A DNA stretch of 64,000 nt from JANXQE01 sp035651635 (GTDB lineage: Bacteria; Verrucomicrobiota; Verrucomicrobiia; Limisphaerales; UBA8199): positions 8,064-72,063 of the forward strand of contig DASRFK010000068.1 in NCBI GenBank assembly GCA_035651635.1, given 5' to 3'. Position 1 is the first letter of the stretch. Each line of letters begins with the position of its first letter. The notes beneath the pieces were generated by a model that ran no database searches, was not told the DNA's origin, and worked only from the letters and a program-made list of their open reading frames with translations. Positions 44,501-53,433 of this stretch are shown one piece after another. Made by a program: the position numbers and the translations under genes.

Positions 44501-47500
44501 CGCCACCGCGCAAAATTTCACCGCGTCCTTGAGCGTTCCGGGTTTTAACCCTGGCTTCAGCAGTTCGTCCTCGACTTCGGTTACCGGTAGCCTCAGCAGC
44601 AATGGCAGCTTCAGCCTGATTGGGACCACTGCCTCAGCCCAAACCCTCACTGGTTTAGCAGTCACCACTTCGGCCAGCGGCTCAAGCGTTAGCCTCACCC
44701 AAAACGGCCTCACCATCACAGGAACGGTTAGTGGCGGTGTTCTCAGCCAGGTCGTGTCCGGCTCGGGTTCTACCGTGGGAACTTTGGCAATTGCACCCAA
44801 TGGCAGTGCCTCCCTTTCCGGTTGCATCACACTTTCACCGCTAACTTTTGGCCAGTTCCAGATCCGCTCCACAGCCGCCGACGGCAGTTTCTCGGCTTGC
44901 TTCGCCGTCAACGGCCTGACTGTCGGGCAGAACACTGTTCTCATCACCTACAACGGCGCGCCTTTGACTACCCCTTCGCTGCCTTCATTTACCATTTCCA
45001 TCAACGGAAGCTTGAGCATATCGGTCTCAGCGGCCATGACCGCCGGCCTGACCTTGAACAGCTACAGTCTCCCCAATGCCAGTTTCACCTTTAACGTCTC
45101 GGCCGGAATCGCCACAGCGCAAAACTTCAACGCTTCCTTGAGCCTTCCAGGATTCAACCCTGGATTCAGCAGCGCCTCCTCGACTTCAGTAAACGGCAGC
45201 CTCGATAGCAATGGTAGTTTCAGCCTGGTGGGCACCACCTCCTCAGCCCAAACCCTCACTGGTTTGGCGGTCACCACTTCGGCCAGCGGCTCAACCGTTA
45301 GCCTCACTCAAAACGGCGTCACGATTACCGGAACGGTCAGTGGCGGTGTTCTCAGCCAGGTTGTGTCCGGCTCGGGTTCTGCCGTGGGAACTTTGGCAAT
45401 TGCACCCAATGGCAGTGCCTCCCTTTCCGGTTGCATCACACTTTCACCGCTAACTTTTGGCCAGTTCCAGATCCGCTCCCCAGCCGCCGACGGCAGCTTC
45501 TCAGCCTGCTTTGGCGCCAACGGCCTGACCGTCGGGCAGAACTCCGTGCGCATCACCTACAACGGCGCGCCTTTAACTACGCCTTCGTTGCCTTCATTTA
45601 CCATTGCCATCAACGGAAGCTTGAGCATTTCAGTCTCTGCGGCCATGACCGCCGGCCTGACGCTCAACAGTTACAGCCTGCCTAACGCAAGTTTCACCTT
45701 CAACGTAGCGGCCGGAGTAGCCACAGCGCAAAATTTCAATGCCTCCCTGAGCCTTCCGGGTTTTAACCCTGGCTTCAGCAGTTCGTCCTCGACTTCAGTG
45801 ACTGGCAGCCTAAGCAGTAATGGCAGTTTCAGCCTGGTTGGCACCACCACCTCGGCCCAAACCCTCTCGGGGTTGGCGGTCACCACTTCGGCCAGCGGTT
45901 CAACCGTTAGCCTCACTCAAAACGGCGTCACGATTACCGGAACGGTCAGTGGCGGTGTTCTCAGCCAGGTTGTATCCGCCTCCGGTTCTGCGGTGGGCGT
46001 CCTGGCAATTGCACCCAATGGCAGTGCTTCCCTTTCCGGTTGCATTACCCTCTCGCCGCTGGCTTTTGGCCAGTTCCAGGTCCGTTCCACCGCCGCAGAC
46101 GGCAGTTTCTCGGCTTGCTTCGCCGCGAACGGCGTGACCGTCGGTCAAAACACCGTGCGCGTGACCTACAACGGCGCGCCTTTGACCACGCCGTCGTTGC
46201 CCGCATTTACAATTGGCATCAATGGCGATTTCAACGTCACGGTTTCGGCCGCGATGACCGCCGGTCTGACCCTGAACAGCTTTGGCCTTTCCAACGCCAC
46301 CTTTCTCTTTTCCGTTTCAGGGGGTATAGCGACGGCCGGCAAATTCGGGGCGACCCTGAACATCCCCAGTTCTCCGTCCGGCTTTTTCAAGGGAGCGGTG
46401 GCGCAAAAAGTCTCCGGCTCACTCGCCAGTGATGGGACCTTTGCGCTTAGTGGAACGCTCAGCGCCGGCCAGGCGCTCGGCACCTCCTTGCCCGTGTCCA
46501 ACGTGTCGGCCGGTGCATCGGTTGTGCTGACGCAGACGGGGCTCACAATCTCAGGGGGCTTTACGGGCGGCGTTCTGACTCAGGTGCCGCTGGTCTCCAC
46601 GAGTATCACCATTGCCGTCGCGGCGGACGGCAGCATGACCTTGAGCGGAACCGTTGTTTGCTCCTCTTTAATTGATAATCAGATCACGGTCGGGCCCTTC
46701 AGTGGCTCAACTTTGTCCTGGAGCATCAACAATTCTGGACTGTCGATGGCAGCATTTTCGGCCCAAGTAAATGTCGGAGGCGCTTTTGGTGCGGCGGTGG
46801 CCTTGCCTGGCTTCACGATGAATGCAAGCGGCGGCTTTTCGGTAACCCTGACCTCAAGCAAATCTCGGATTGTGAACGTGACAGTCGCTGGGTATGGCCT
46901 CACGGATGTAAGCCTTACTCTGGTCCGCAATGCGGGAGTCCTCTCGTTGAGTAGCTTTGGTGGCAACCTCACGATTCCAGGTTTTTCCCAGCACCTGAGT
47001 GGGACCATCGACGATTTAGCCACCATCACCCTCGATTTCGCCGGCGCGGTAACGTTAGGAGGTTTTACCGCCGGCACGGACGGCCATCTGGCGTTGCGCA
47101 ATTCCGGGCTGACTGCCGGCGGCACTTTTGATATTTCCGCCAATGGTAACAGCCTCGGTTCGTTGGTGCTCACGGCCGCAATAGCACCCGCAGGAACCTA
47201 TTCGGGCAGTGCCAGCACCACCTTATCGATCGGCGGCTATTCCACTTCGACGTTTAGCGCCACGCTATCCAACAACGGCCTTTCTGGCGCGCCGAAATTG
47301 AACTACGGCAATCTCACGATCTCCCTCCCGAACCTGTCTATCACCTCGACCAGCGTTTCGGGCAGTGGCAGTGCCCAACGGGATAGCGGCTGGGTGAAAT
47401 TCTTCGATGTGCCCGGCGAAGTCGGCGACATCTACGGACGCCTGCAAGGCACCGTCTCTCTATCGGTCTCCGGCTCTGGTTCGGTCAGCGGGCAACTTTC

Positions 47501-47723
47501 CGCCACCTTCGGTTGGTGGGTCGTGACGCTGAACCATTGCGACCCACCGCCGCCCTTCGGCGATGGCGCTTGCTTTTATAACTATGGTCCTGACCCCATC
47601 CCCTCGGACCATGCGGCTGGCGCTTCGGGCGGAATTGGATCCAATGGACAGTTCTGCGTAAACCAGACGATCTGCAATCCGTTCAGCAACTGCCAAAACC
47701 AATTCTGCTTCACGCTGTGGTGA
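41559..47723 (+). CDS. Giant secreted protein with 203-residue tandem repeats
   Basis: The 2054-residue product has a signal peptide with an extended basic N-region (hydrophobic ~29-48, cleavage near VTAQ). An N-terminal ~50-residue module (GLNYQLQTTTDL...YYRVLML) and a Big_7-like Ig domain (ATDNIGVTGVDFLNGDNVIG) follow. Beta-solenoid-like sequence rich in Ser, Thr, Gly and Asn fills the rest. Between residues ~795 and ~1601 are four tandem units, three of exactly 203 codons. The last ~70 residues are Cys-rich (eight Cys, ending NPFSNCQNQFCFTLW). No autotransporter, PEP-CTERM or sortase signal is visible. Likely a surface or matrix protein; anchoring unknown. It is divergent from the propeller kinase. 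Confidence 0.85.
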   Translation: MNLNLLCAIRPFGSPPLIQPNHGSAKPLRTLFLPILVALCALAVRQSVTAQPTPSFALEAPVAVPVANSQGPGQRIFWKTQPGLNYQLQTTTDLDPQKAGWTTIAQVQAEGTISWADDVNATVDSLRYYRVLMLATTNDMSPPVLSGLQATQPPPPPGQPISTLTVMATDNIGVTGVDFLNGDNVIGSAIRGSGNNWSFNWTLADASAFLSGRYYVRARAFDAAGNIGYSPALAFDVAGTNLNCITLGAITICADTVVLAGGVHTFSGNIRINGLRLAAGATLTASASQITGSGGVIVPGLDTVLSGSFDVDLQTGWLTIHPGTTATFPAAGIALSPRAICIPTGLSVNVFSNSLAGAGSVTLQLPGQPFGPAVFGGSFNYSPGGGILTASGSMVLSNLLSASGTTELNLNDSSFSLAGAVRFQAANNSSYYLSNALVQLSFANPAVPALYVAGDLGVSDGLSLNVRGNVLLNGQVELTGTGRGSIGGFSFDPLEVTLSRAAGASSITTAQFAGKLLNANFSGYLLSGTVLSTGDLDISGTGTVSFEGFIFNPLNVYLVRNATTTNQVVANLSGTLRLSYIKPVNFTGLLRQDGSVDLSGQSGPYTVASFGGTVPRLDTPSLTFDEQVFIGSFQLGGRDTSIQTVVNFHFTRDTDAAGGNSTLGVTAVTTEPTNPTLTLTGTASSTGACSLAGDLLNQQFDLWGYTVNNLGCGVSRNAQGTVTFNITSTSLSYAPLVETSSQASGSIASDGSGSIAFNYTTSQLGGYAIENLSLLLAQSSSGTKSLQLGAGSMVLPGFGSTRVALTGSLANDGTFNVTGTTAEDLTLNGLAVTTMARGATVSLTQNGLTITGMLSGGVLSQVVSGSGSAVGTLAIAPNGSASLSGCVTLSPLTFGQFQIRSAAADGSFSACFGANGLTVGQNSVHITYNGAPLTTPSLPSFTISLDGSLSISVSAAMTAGLTLNSYSLPNASFTFSVSAGVATAQNFTASLSVPGFNPGFSSSSSTSVTGSLSSNGSFSLIGTTASAQTLTGLAVTTSASGSSVSLTQNGLTITGTVSGGVLSQVVSGSGSTVGTLAIAPNGSASLSGCITLSPLTFGQFQIRSTAADGSFSACFAVNGLTVGQNTVLITYNGAPLTTPSLPSFTISINGSLSISVSAAMTAGLTLNSYSLPNASFTFNVSAGIATAQNFNASLSLPGFNPGFSSASSTSVNGSLDSNGSFSLVGTTSSAQTLTGLAVTTSASGSTVSLTQNGVTITGTVSGGVLSQVVSGSGSAVGTLAIAPNGSASLSGCITLSPLTFGQFQIRSPAADGSFSACFGANGLTVGQNSVRITYNGAPLTTPSLPSFTIAINGSLSISVSAAMTAGLTLNSYSLPNASFTFNVAAGVATAQNFNASLSLPGFNPGFSSSSSTSVTGSLSSNGSFSLVGTTTSAQTLSGLAVTTSASGSTVSLTQNGVTITGTVSGGVLSQVVSASGSAVGVLAIAPNGSASLSGCITLSPLAFGQFQVRSTAADGSFSACFAANGVTVGQNTVRVTYNGAPLTTPSLPAFTIGINGDFNVTVSAAMTAGLTLNSFGLSNATFLFSVSGGIATAGKFGATLNIPSSPSGFFKGAVAQKVSGSLASDGTFALSGTLSAGQALGTSLPVSNVSAGASVVLTQTGLTISGGFTGGVLTQVPLVSTSITIAVAADGSMTLSGTVVCSSLIDNQITVGPFSGSTLSWSINNSGLSMAAFSAQVNVGGAFGAAVALPGFTMNASGGFSVTLTSSKSRIVNVTVAGYGLTDVSLTLVRNAGVLSLSSFGGNLTIPGFSQHLSGTIDDLATITLDFAGAVTLGGFTAGTDGHLALRNSGLTAGGTFDISANGNSLGSLVLTAAIAPAGTYSGSASTTLSIGGYSTSTFSATLSNNGLSGAPKLNYGNLTISLPNLSITSTSVSGSGSAQRDSGWVKFFDVPGEVGDIYGRLQGTVSLSVSGSGSVSGQLSATFGWWVVTLNHCDPPPPFGDGACFYNYGPDPIPSDHAAGASGGIGSNGQFCVNQTICNPFSNCQNQFCFTLW
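43941..46361 (+). repeat. Intragenic tandem repeat, four units (198 + 3 x 203 codons)
   Basis: Unit starts are 43941, 44535, 45144 and 45753, each at an (L/V)PGF motif; a diverged fifth begins at 46362. Corresponding landmarks (for example ATGGCAGTGC at 44191, 44800, 45409 and 46018) are exactly 609 bases apart. Long stretches are identical in DNA, notably between the third and fourth units. This signals recent duplication or gene conversion. Confidence 0.9.
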
Positions 47724-47802
47724 GACCGCTCGCCCCTGTCACTCGTCACTTCCCATCCATCCCGGACTGGTAAAATGTGGCACGGCGGTCATACTCCGGC
47801 AC

Positions 47803-49428
47803 ATGAATCCACCTAGATCAAAGGTCGTCGCGGTCCGTCGCGCCGCAGCGGCGGATTGTGCGGCCTGGCTGGACCTGGTTCGCCTGACTGTCGGCGATCG
47901 ATACATCGCCCCTCAAATCTACGCCCCCGCCTGGGCCGCCGAACAGTTGAGCGCCGGCGAAACCTGGGTCGCGGAAATCGACGGCACAATCGGCGCCAGC
48001 GTCTCCATCCTCACCCCATTCACTCGCAACGACAACCCCGTCTCCAACTTAGGCCGTCACTTCGCCTTGCCCGAGCACCTTCTGGACGGAGCCGCCGAAG
48101 CTCTGTTGCGAAAAATAAACGAGATCTGCGCTGAACGCAGGCAAATGGCCATCCTGAGGGTCCCGGCGTCCGATCACCCGCAGCAGCTCCTCTTGGAAAA
48201 ACTCGGGTTCGTGTGCATTGGGTTTCAACCAGCCAAGCATGTCTACCGTGACCGCGAAGCGATCCTCTTTTACGTGCGGATTGGGGCCCCGGCGGCCGCC
48301 GTGCGCCTTCCTCTTTCCCAATCCCTGCCCCAAATCGTGGAACTCGCTTCCGCCGCGTTGAAAAATCTGAATATTTCCAACCCCGAAATTGTGCGCGATG
48401 GCGCCACGGGTTACCCCGTGCAGACTGAGATCGAAATTCAGGAGGCGACCCCGGAGCAATTTGAACTGCAGAAGCTTCAGGCGCAGCCGGCCAATCCCCC
48501 GATCGAGATTTCCGGCCAATTCAACCGCGGATTCGGTCTCTTGAGAATCCCAGCCAATGCTCCCCTGCGAGCAGTCCTCGGCGCCCGAGGCGGCAGAATC
48601 GTTGCGGGGCTGACTTTCTATTTCGACGAATACGACCTGTGCCTGCGGTTGGTCGATTCCTTTTCCATCGACGAGCTTTCCACCGGCGCCATGCTGCAGC
48701 ACGTGGCCCGGCTGGCACAGTCAGACTTCAGGGCGCGTTACCTCGAAGTGGATTTTCTCATCACCGCTCCTCGCGCTCTCAAAAGCGCGGAGCAACTGGG
48801 TTTTGTGCCCGTGGCTTACCTGCCGGGCATGTACAAACGCGGAGGTTGTTGCGTCGACCTGGTGAAAATGGTCAAGCTCGACACCGATTACGCGATCGAC
48901 AAGGCTCAACTGACGCCCCACGCGACCCAAATCGTCACGATAGTGGATCGCATCTTCCAAAATCAAAAAGTCGGCTTCAGCACCATAACACTCCTCCGCT
49001 CGTTAGCGGCGTTCAATGGCCTGGGCGACGGCGAATTGGGCAAACTGGCCAGCTTGTCCGCCAAAAAACTCTTTCGCGTTGGTGAAACAATCTTTCAACA
49101 GGGGGACGCTGGAGACGAGGTCTTCGTCGTTATCCGAGGCAAGATCGAGATCTTCCTACCCCGGAAAGCGGCGCCGGTTTCCACCGTCAGCAGTGGTGAA
49201 CTCTTCGGCGAGCAGGCCTTTCTCGACGGTGCTCCCCGTACGGCCACGGCTCTTGCTGCCGAACCCACTATCCTGCTGGTCATCCAACGTTCCGCCTTTG
49301 GCGAGCTGATCCAAACCGAGCCTCACCTGGGAGTGATTGTCATGCGAAACATCGCCCAGGAACTGTCGCGCCGGCTGCGCCACGCCGATGTGACCCTCGG
49401 CGGCACACCGCCCCCAAAAGCACCCTAA
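47803..49428 (+). CDS. GNAT-like protein fused to a C-terminal cyclic-nucleotide-binding domain
   Basis: The 541-residue protein seems to carry two GNAT-like halves (residues ~8-150 and ~240-350, the second ending AEQLGFVPVAYLPGMYKRGGCCVDLVKM) followed by a CNB domain at ~395-525. The CNB phosphate-binding cassette GELFGEQAFLDGAPRTATAL keeps Glu470 and Arg479, the ligand-contact residues of cAMP-binding members. Mycobacterial Pat enzymes combine the same two domains in the opposite order to make cAMP-controlled protein acetylation. The acetyl-CoA loop is not clear in either half, so catalytic activity is uncertain. No DNA-binding domain is present. It stands 79 bases after the giant repeat gene, same strand. 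Confidence 0.75.
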   Translation: MNPPRSKVVAVRRAAAADCAAWLDLVRLTVGDRYIAPQIYAPAWAAEQLSAGETWVAEIDGTIGASVSILTPFTRNDNPVSNLGRHFALPEHLLDGAAEALLRKINEICAERRQMAILRVPASDHPQQLLLEKLGFVCIGFQPAKHVYRDREAILFYVRIGAPAAAVRLPLSQSLPQIVELASAALKNLNISNPEIVRDGATGYPVQTEIEIQEATPEQFELQKLQAQPANPPIEISGQFNRGFGLLRIPANAPLRAVLGARGGRIVAGLTFYFDEYDLCLRLVDSFSIDELSTGAMLQHVARLAQSDFRARYLEVDFLITAPRALKSAEQLGFVPVAYLPGMYKRGGCCVDLVKMVKLDTDYAIDKAQLTPHATQIVTIVDRIFQNQKVGFSTITLLRSLAAFNGLGDGELGKLASLSAKKLFRVGETIFQQGDAGDEVFVVIRGKIEIFLPRKAAPVSTVSSGELFGEQAFLDGAPRTATALAAEPTILLVIQRSAFGELIQTEPHLGVIVMRNIAQELSRRLRHADVTLGGTPPPKAP

Positions 49429-49454
49429 CCTGGCAGCGCCGGCGTCTGGCCCGG

Positions 49455-49787
49455 CTACCGAAAACATAATGATCCCAGCGGCTGGCTCCGTCCGCTGCAC
49501 GCTAGGTTAACCAGGCTCATTTGGAATTTTTCCAACATGCTTGAAGATCGTCCAAGCTGCCCCCCGCTCACTACACCCATCGCGGGCAACAGACCAAAAA
49601 ACATCGAGCGATAAACCTCCAAAAAGTTCAACCAGATTTCCTCGTTCGAGGTGAATCTGTTCCACGGCGAGGCACGAAAATTTTGGTAGAAATGAAGGGT
49701 CCAGATGAGACTCCCGAACAGCATCATCGCCAGGATGAGCAGGACCACGGCGACGGCTCTTAATTTGGTCCGTGCCTTCAGTTTCAT
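49455..49787 (-). CDS. Small membrane protein, hypothetical
   Basis: From the ATG at 49787 the product has 110 residues: a basic start (MKLKARTKLRAV), a strong hydrophobic helix (AVVLLILAMMLFGSLIWTLHFY) and a mixed segment with FLEVYRSMFFGLLPAMGVVSGG, which could be a second helix. The helix and the basic flank are what a real inner-membrane protein shows, and an alternative frame lacks them. I know no family. The long open frame upstream of 49787 has unlikely composition and is rejected. Confidence 0.5.
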   Translation of the reverse strand: MKLKARTKLRAVAVVLLILAMMLFGSLIWTLHFYQNFRASPWNRFTSNEEIWLNFLEVYRSMFFGLLPAMGVVSGGQLGRSSSMLEKFQMSLVNLACSGRSQPLGSLCFR

Positions 49788-50128
49788 GACTGCGTAATAA
49801 TCTGGTAATTGCAAACCCCCGCAGCGTCCAGAGCAAGAGCATTCCGTGAAAATTCGTAAAATTCGTGTCCCAAATTCCCTGTAGGTTCCTCGGGTTCTCT
49901 TCCTCCCGCATCCCTTTGAGCTTGCGAGGCACGGACCCTTCGCGGCCCAATCAATTTCGCTCGTAGCATTCCGCACGCGCACTCCCTGCGGTGAAGGAAA
50001 CTCTTGTGGACAACTCCGTTGCACGTGCTCATACTCAACTCGTTGGTCCGCCGACATCATTAGCACCGCGTGCTCAGAATCAATTATCTGATGACAACAG
50101 CTAACAGGTCTCGAACAGGAGCGCCCAT

Positions 50129-51409
50129 ATGAGCAAACAAAAACTTCACTTCACTCGCCGGGATTTCCTGGCTGCCACCCTCAAGGCCGGAGCCATCCTT
50201 GCCGCACCCCAATTTGTTCCGTCCAGAGTTCTGGGCCGAGAAGGCAATGTCCCACCCAGCGAACAAATCGTGCTGGGCGGCATCGGCATCGGCAACCGCG
50301 GCACTTACGACCTGGGCTGTTTCCTCGAAGAACCCGATGTGCGCTTCGCCGCGGTGTGCGACATCAAAGCCGAACGCCGGCGCGCCATTAAGAAAAAGGC
50401 CGACGACAAGTATGGCAATGAGAACTGCGCGACCTACCGGGACATGCGCGAACTCCTGGCCCGTCCCGACATCGACGCCGTCCTGATTGCGACGGGGCCA
50501 AACTGGCATTGCACGGCGGCTGCCTTGGCGGCCAATGCGGGCAAGGACATTTATTGCGAAAAACCTTGCACCAAGAATATTGCGCAGAGCCTTGCATTGG
50601 CGGAGATCATCCGGCGCACCGGCCGGGTTTTCCAGGCCGGCACCCAGCGGCGCAGCTTGCCGAATTTTGCTTTCGCCATTGACCTGGCGCGCCGCGGCAA
50701 GTTAGGCCCGCTCAGAACCCTTTACGCCCATCCCTATGGCCTTTCCACCAAGACCAGCGGCTGGCTGCCGGCCGAGCCGGAGCCAGACAAAGAGCAGGTG
50801 GATTGGGATATGTATTTGGGCCCGGCGGCCTGGCGTCCGTTCAACAAAGCGCTGCTGGACGGGTTCAACTTCGAAAAAGGCGGCGGGCTGGTCGGCGGCG
50901 GTTGCCTGGAATGGGGCTCACACTGCGTTGACCTTTGCCAATGGGCCAACGACGCCGACAACACCGCCCCAGTAGAATACGAACCCAAAGGAGCTGAACT
51001 CCATGCCACGTACGGCAACGGGGTCAAACTCATCTTGCGCGATAATGGCTGGCTGCCGCTCGGCTCATGCCCGGTCCGCTTTGAAGGCGATACCGGCTGG
51101 GTTGAAACGGGCGATGACGCGGAAATTGTCGCCAGTTCGCCGTCCCTGCTGGTCGGCCGCGGCGCCAAGATCGCCGGATACCCCGCCAATTTCCACATCC
51201 GCGACTTCCTCGATTGCGTCAAAACCCGAGCCAAAACTCGTGCGGATGCCGACACCGCCTGCCACGCGCACATCGCCTGTCATGCGGCTAACATTGCCCT
51301 CTTTCTCGGGCGCAAACTCCAGTACGACCCGGTCAAGAATGAGTTCATCAATGACGAACAAGCCAACCGGCTCCGGTCCGAGGCGCTGCGCGAGCCGTGG
51401 CGGATCTAA
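50129..51409 (+). CDS. Gfo/Idh/MocA family oxidoreductase with Tat signal
   Basis: The 426-residue protein begins with a twin-arginine signal (FTRRDFLAATLKAGAILAAP). The NAD(P)-binding Rossmann motif is IGIGNRG, followed by VCDIKAERR and the CEKPCTKN motif, where EKP holds the conserved Lys. The C-terminal domain includes GGGCLEWGSHCVDLCQWAND with the family His. Exported family members in Verrucomicrobia and Planctomycetes act on sugars or sugar derivatives; some have lost dehydrogenase activity. Export with a bound cofactor fits Tat. The HEAT-repeat gene starts 42 bases after the stop, so they are likely co-transcribed. Confidence 0.92.
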   Translation: MSKQKLHFTRRDFLAATLKAGAILAAPQFVPSRVLGREGNVPPSEQIVLGGIGIGNRGTYDLGCFLEEPDVRFAAVCDIKAERRRAIKKKADDKYGNENCATYRDMRELLARPDIDAVLIATGPNWHCTAAALAANAGKDIYCEKPCTKNIAQSLALAEIIRRTGRVFQAGTQRRSLPNFAFAIDLARRGKLGPLRTLYAHPYGLSTKTSGWLPAEPEPDKEQVDWDMYLGPAAWRPFNKALLDGFNFEKGGGLVGGGCLEWGSHCVDLCQWANDADNTAPVEYEPKGAELHATYGNGVKLILRDNGWLPLGSCPVRFEGDTGWVETGDDAEIVASSPSLLVGRGAKIAGYPANFHIRDFLDCVKTRAKTRADADTACHAHIACHAANIALFLGRKLQYDPVKNEFINDEQANRLRSEALREPWRI

Positions 51410-51451
51410 ATCAATCTCAGTCAGACCCAACCCTATAGAAAAAGGACATCT

Positions 51452-53419
51452 ATGTTCTTCACCAAACAACCTCTGAGCTGGCAGCTCACGATTCTGCTCG
51501 GACTCTGCGCACTCGGTCCGAATGCTGGCGCAGCCGAGGCGCCGGGCAACGCGGCCGAAATGGAACACAAGCTGATTGCCGTGCTGAAATCCGACGCCTC
51601 TCCTGATGAAAAAGCAATCACGTGCAAAAAACTGGCTGTCTATGGCAACGAGGAAGCGGTCCCGGTCCTCGCCCCGTTGCTGCTGGATCCGCACTTGGCT
51701 TCCTGGGCCCGAATTGCTTTGGAAGTGATTCCAGGGGAATCGGCGGACGCCGCGCTGCGAGACGCGGTTCCCAAACTTCAGGGCCGGCTCCTGGTGGGCA
51801 CCATCAACTCGATTGGTGTTCGCCGCGATCTCAGAGCTGTCAGCGAATTGGCTTCTAAGCTTAAGGACAGTGATCCCGATGTTATTTCAGCGGCAGCAGT
51901 AGCGCTGGGTAGAATTGGTGGGACAGATGCCGCTACAGCTTTGAAGGAAGCACTGGCCGCGGCGCCGGTTGCGGCCCGCGGATCAGTGGCCGAAGGATGC
52001 ATCCGCTGCGCCGAACGCTTTCTGGCCGAGCGGCATTCGGCTCCGGCAATTGAACTTTACGATTTGGTCCGCAAATCCGACGTGCCCAAGGAGAACATTC
52101 TGGAAGGCGTTCGTGGGGCAATTCTAGCGCGCCGGGACGATGGCATTCCTTTGCTGGTCGAGCAATTACATTCTCAGGACCGGGAACTGTTCCGAATCGG
52201 TTTGCGCGCCGCCCGCGAATTGCCGGGGGCGAAAGCCACCAAGACGGTGTCTGATGAAATGCACCACGCCACACCAGAACGTCAACCTTTGTTGCTGTTG
52301 GCCCTGGCGGACCGCAATGACGAAACGGCGATGCCTACCATTCTTGACGCGGCCAAAACAGGAAGCAAAGAACTGCGCCTGGTCGCGGTAGGCATCCTTG
52401 ATCGCATGGGCAAGGTTTCGACTGTGCCGGTTCTGATTGAGGTAGCGGCCGGCGGCGATTCGCAACTGACGCAAGCCGCCCTGGTTGCCTTGACCCGCAT
52501 GCCCGGAAACGACTTGGATGCCAAGGTGCTGCAGCAGCTCGGCTCAGCCAAAGGCAAGACTCGCCAGGTCCTGATTGAACTCGCCGCGCGCCGCCAGATT
52601 GAAGGGACTGTTCCAGTGGTGCTCAAGGACGTCGAAGACAAGGATCCGGCTATCCGCAGCGCAGCGGTGCAGGCCTTGGGATCGCTGGGCGGGATAGCCC
52701 AGGTAAACGATCTGGTCAGATTGTTCGCCGCCGCCCAAAGCTCGAAACAGCGTGACGATCTCGAGGCCGCCATCCTGGCGATCAGCAGCCGCCTCGGCAA
52801 CGGGTGCGCCCAATCTTTGCTGCCACTGGCCCATAATTCTGACACCGCGGTTCGCAAAGTCGCACTGCACGCACTGGCTTCGGCCGGTGGCCCGGAAGCC
52901 TTGGCGGCGGTCAAACAGGCCGTCGAGGACGCCGATGAATCCGTCCAGGACGAAGCGGTTCGGACACTTTCTACCTGGCCCAATACCTGGCCGGAGGACG
53001 AAACCATCGCCGAGCCCTTGTTGAACCTCGTCAAGAATTCAAAGAAGCCCAACCACCAGGTGCTGGCGATGCGAGGGTATCTGCAATTCCTTGAGGGCGA
53101 TAAGAAACTCAAAGGGGATGAGAAGTTGGCCAAGGTTGAAGAAGCTCTTCCGCTCATGAATCGGCCGGAAGAGAAGCGCTCCGCCATCACAGTGGTGCAG
53201 TCAATCCCCAGCGCTGCGGCTCTCGATCGGTTAGTCAAATTTGCCGCCGACCCCGCGCTCAGCGAAGATGCTTGCTCGGCGATTGTCGATCTGGCCGGCA
53301 AAAGAATGCCTGGAATTTCAGCTGACGCCCGGCGCGAGGCGTTGCAGACCGCCGTCGACAAATCGAGCAACGAGGAAACCAGAAAGCGCGCCCGCGCCGC
53401 CCTCGAGAAGGTTCGCTGA
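51452..53419 (+). CDS. Exported HEAT-repeat protein
   Basis: The 655-residue protein has a signal peptide (hydrophobic ~9-24, cleavage near GAAEA) and about sixteen HEAT/PBS-lyase-like helical repeats, seen in segments such as DPDVISAAAVALGRIGGTDAATALKEAL and DPAIRSAAVQALGSLGGIAQV. Such repeats form a curved scaffold that holds partner proteins. In Planctomycetes and Verrucomicrobia these proteins often lie beside Gfo/Idh/MocA or cytochrome-type genes, as here, which suggests a shared periplasmic role. A weak ribosome binding site (AAAAAGGA) precedes the ATG. Confidence 0.88.
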   Translation: MFFTKQPLSWQLTILLGLCALGPNAGAAEAPGNAAEMEHKLIAVLKSDASPDEKAITCKKLAVYGNEEAVPVLAPLLLDPHLASWARIALEVIPGESADAALRDAVPKLQGRLLVGTINSIGVRRDLRAVSELASKLKDSDPDVISAAAVALGRIGGTDAATALKEALAAAPVAARGSVAEGCIRCAERFLAERHSAPAIELYDLVRKSDVPKENILEGVRGAILARRDDGIPLLVEQLHSQDRELFRIGLRAARELPGAKATKTVSDEMHHATPERQPLLLLALADRNDETAMPTILDAAKTGSKELRLVAVGILDRMGKVSTVPVLIEVAAGGDSQLTQAALVALTRMPGNDLDAKVLQQLGSAKGKTRQVLIELAARRQIEGTVPVVLKDVEDKDPAIRSAAVQALGSLGGIAQVNDLVRLFAAAQSSKQRDDLEAAILAISSRLGNGCAQSLLPLAHNSDTAVRKVALHALASAGGPEALAAVKQAVEDADESVQDEAVRTLSTWPNTWPEDETIAEPLLNLVKNSKKPNHQVLAMRGYLQFLEGDKKLKGDEKLAKVEEALPLMNRPEEKRSAITVVQSIPSAAALDRLVKFAADPALSEDACSAIVDLAGKRMPGISADARREALQTAVDKSSNEETRKRARAALEKVR

Positions 53420-53433
53420 CTGAACGGCGGCGA

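Noticed and set aside
44000..46260. Large minus-strand frames within the giant repeat gene
   Set aside because: They repeat at the same 609-base period and are mirror images of the coding repeat.
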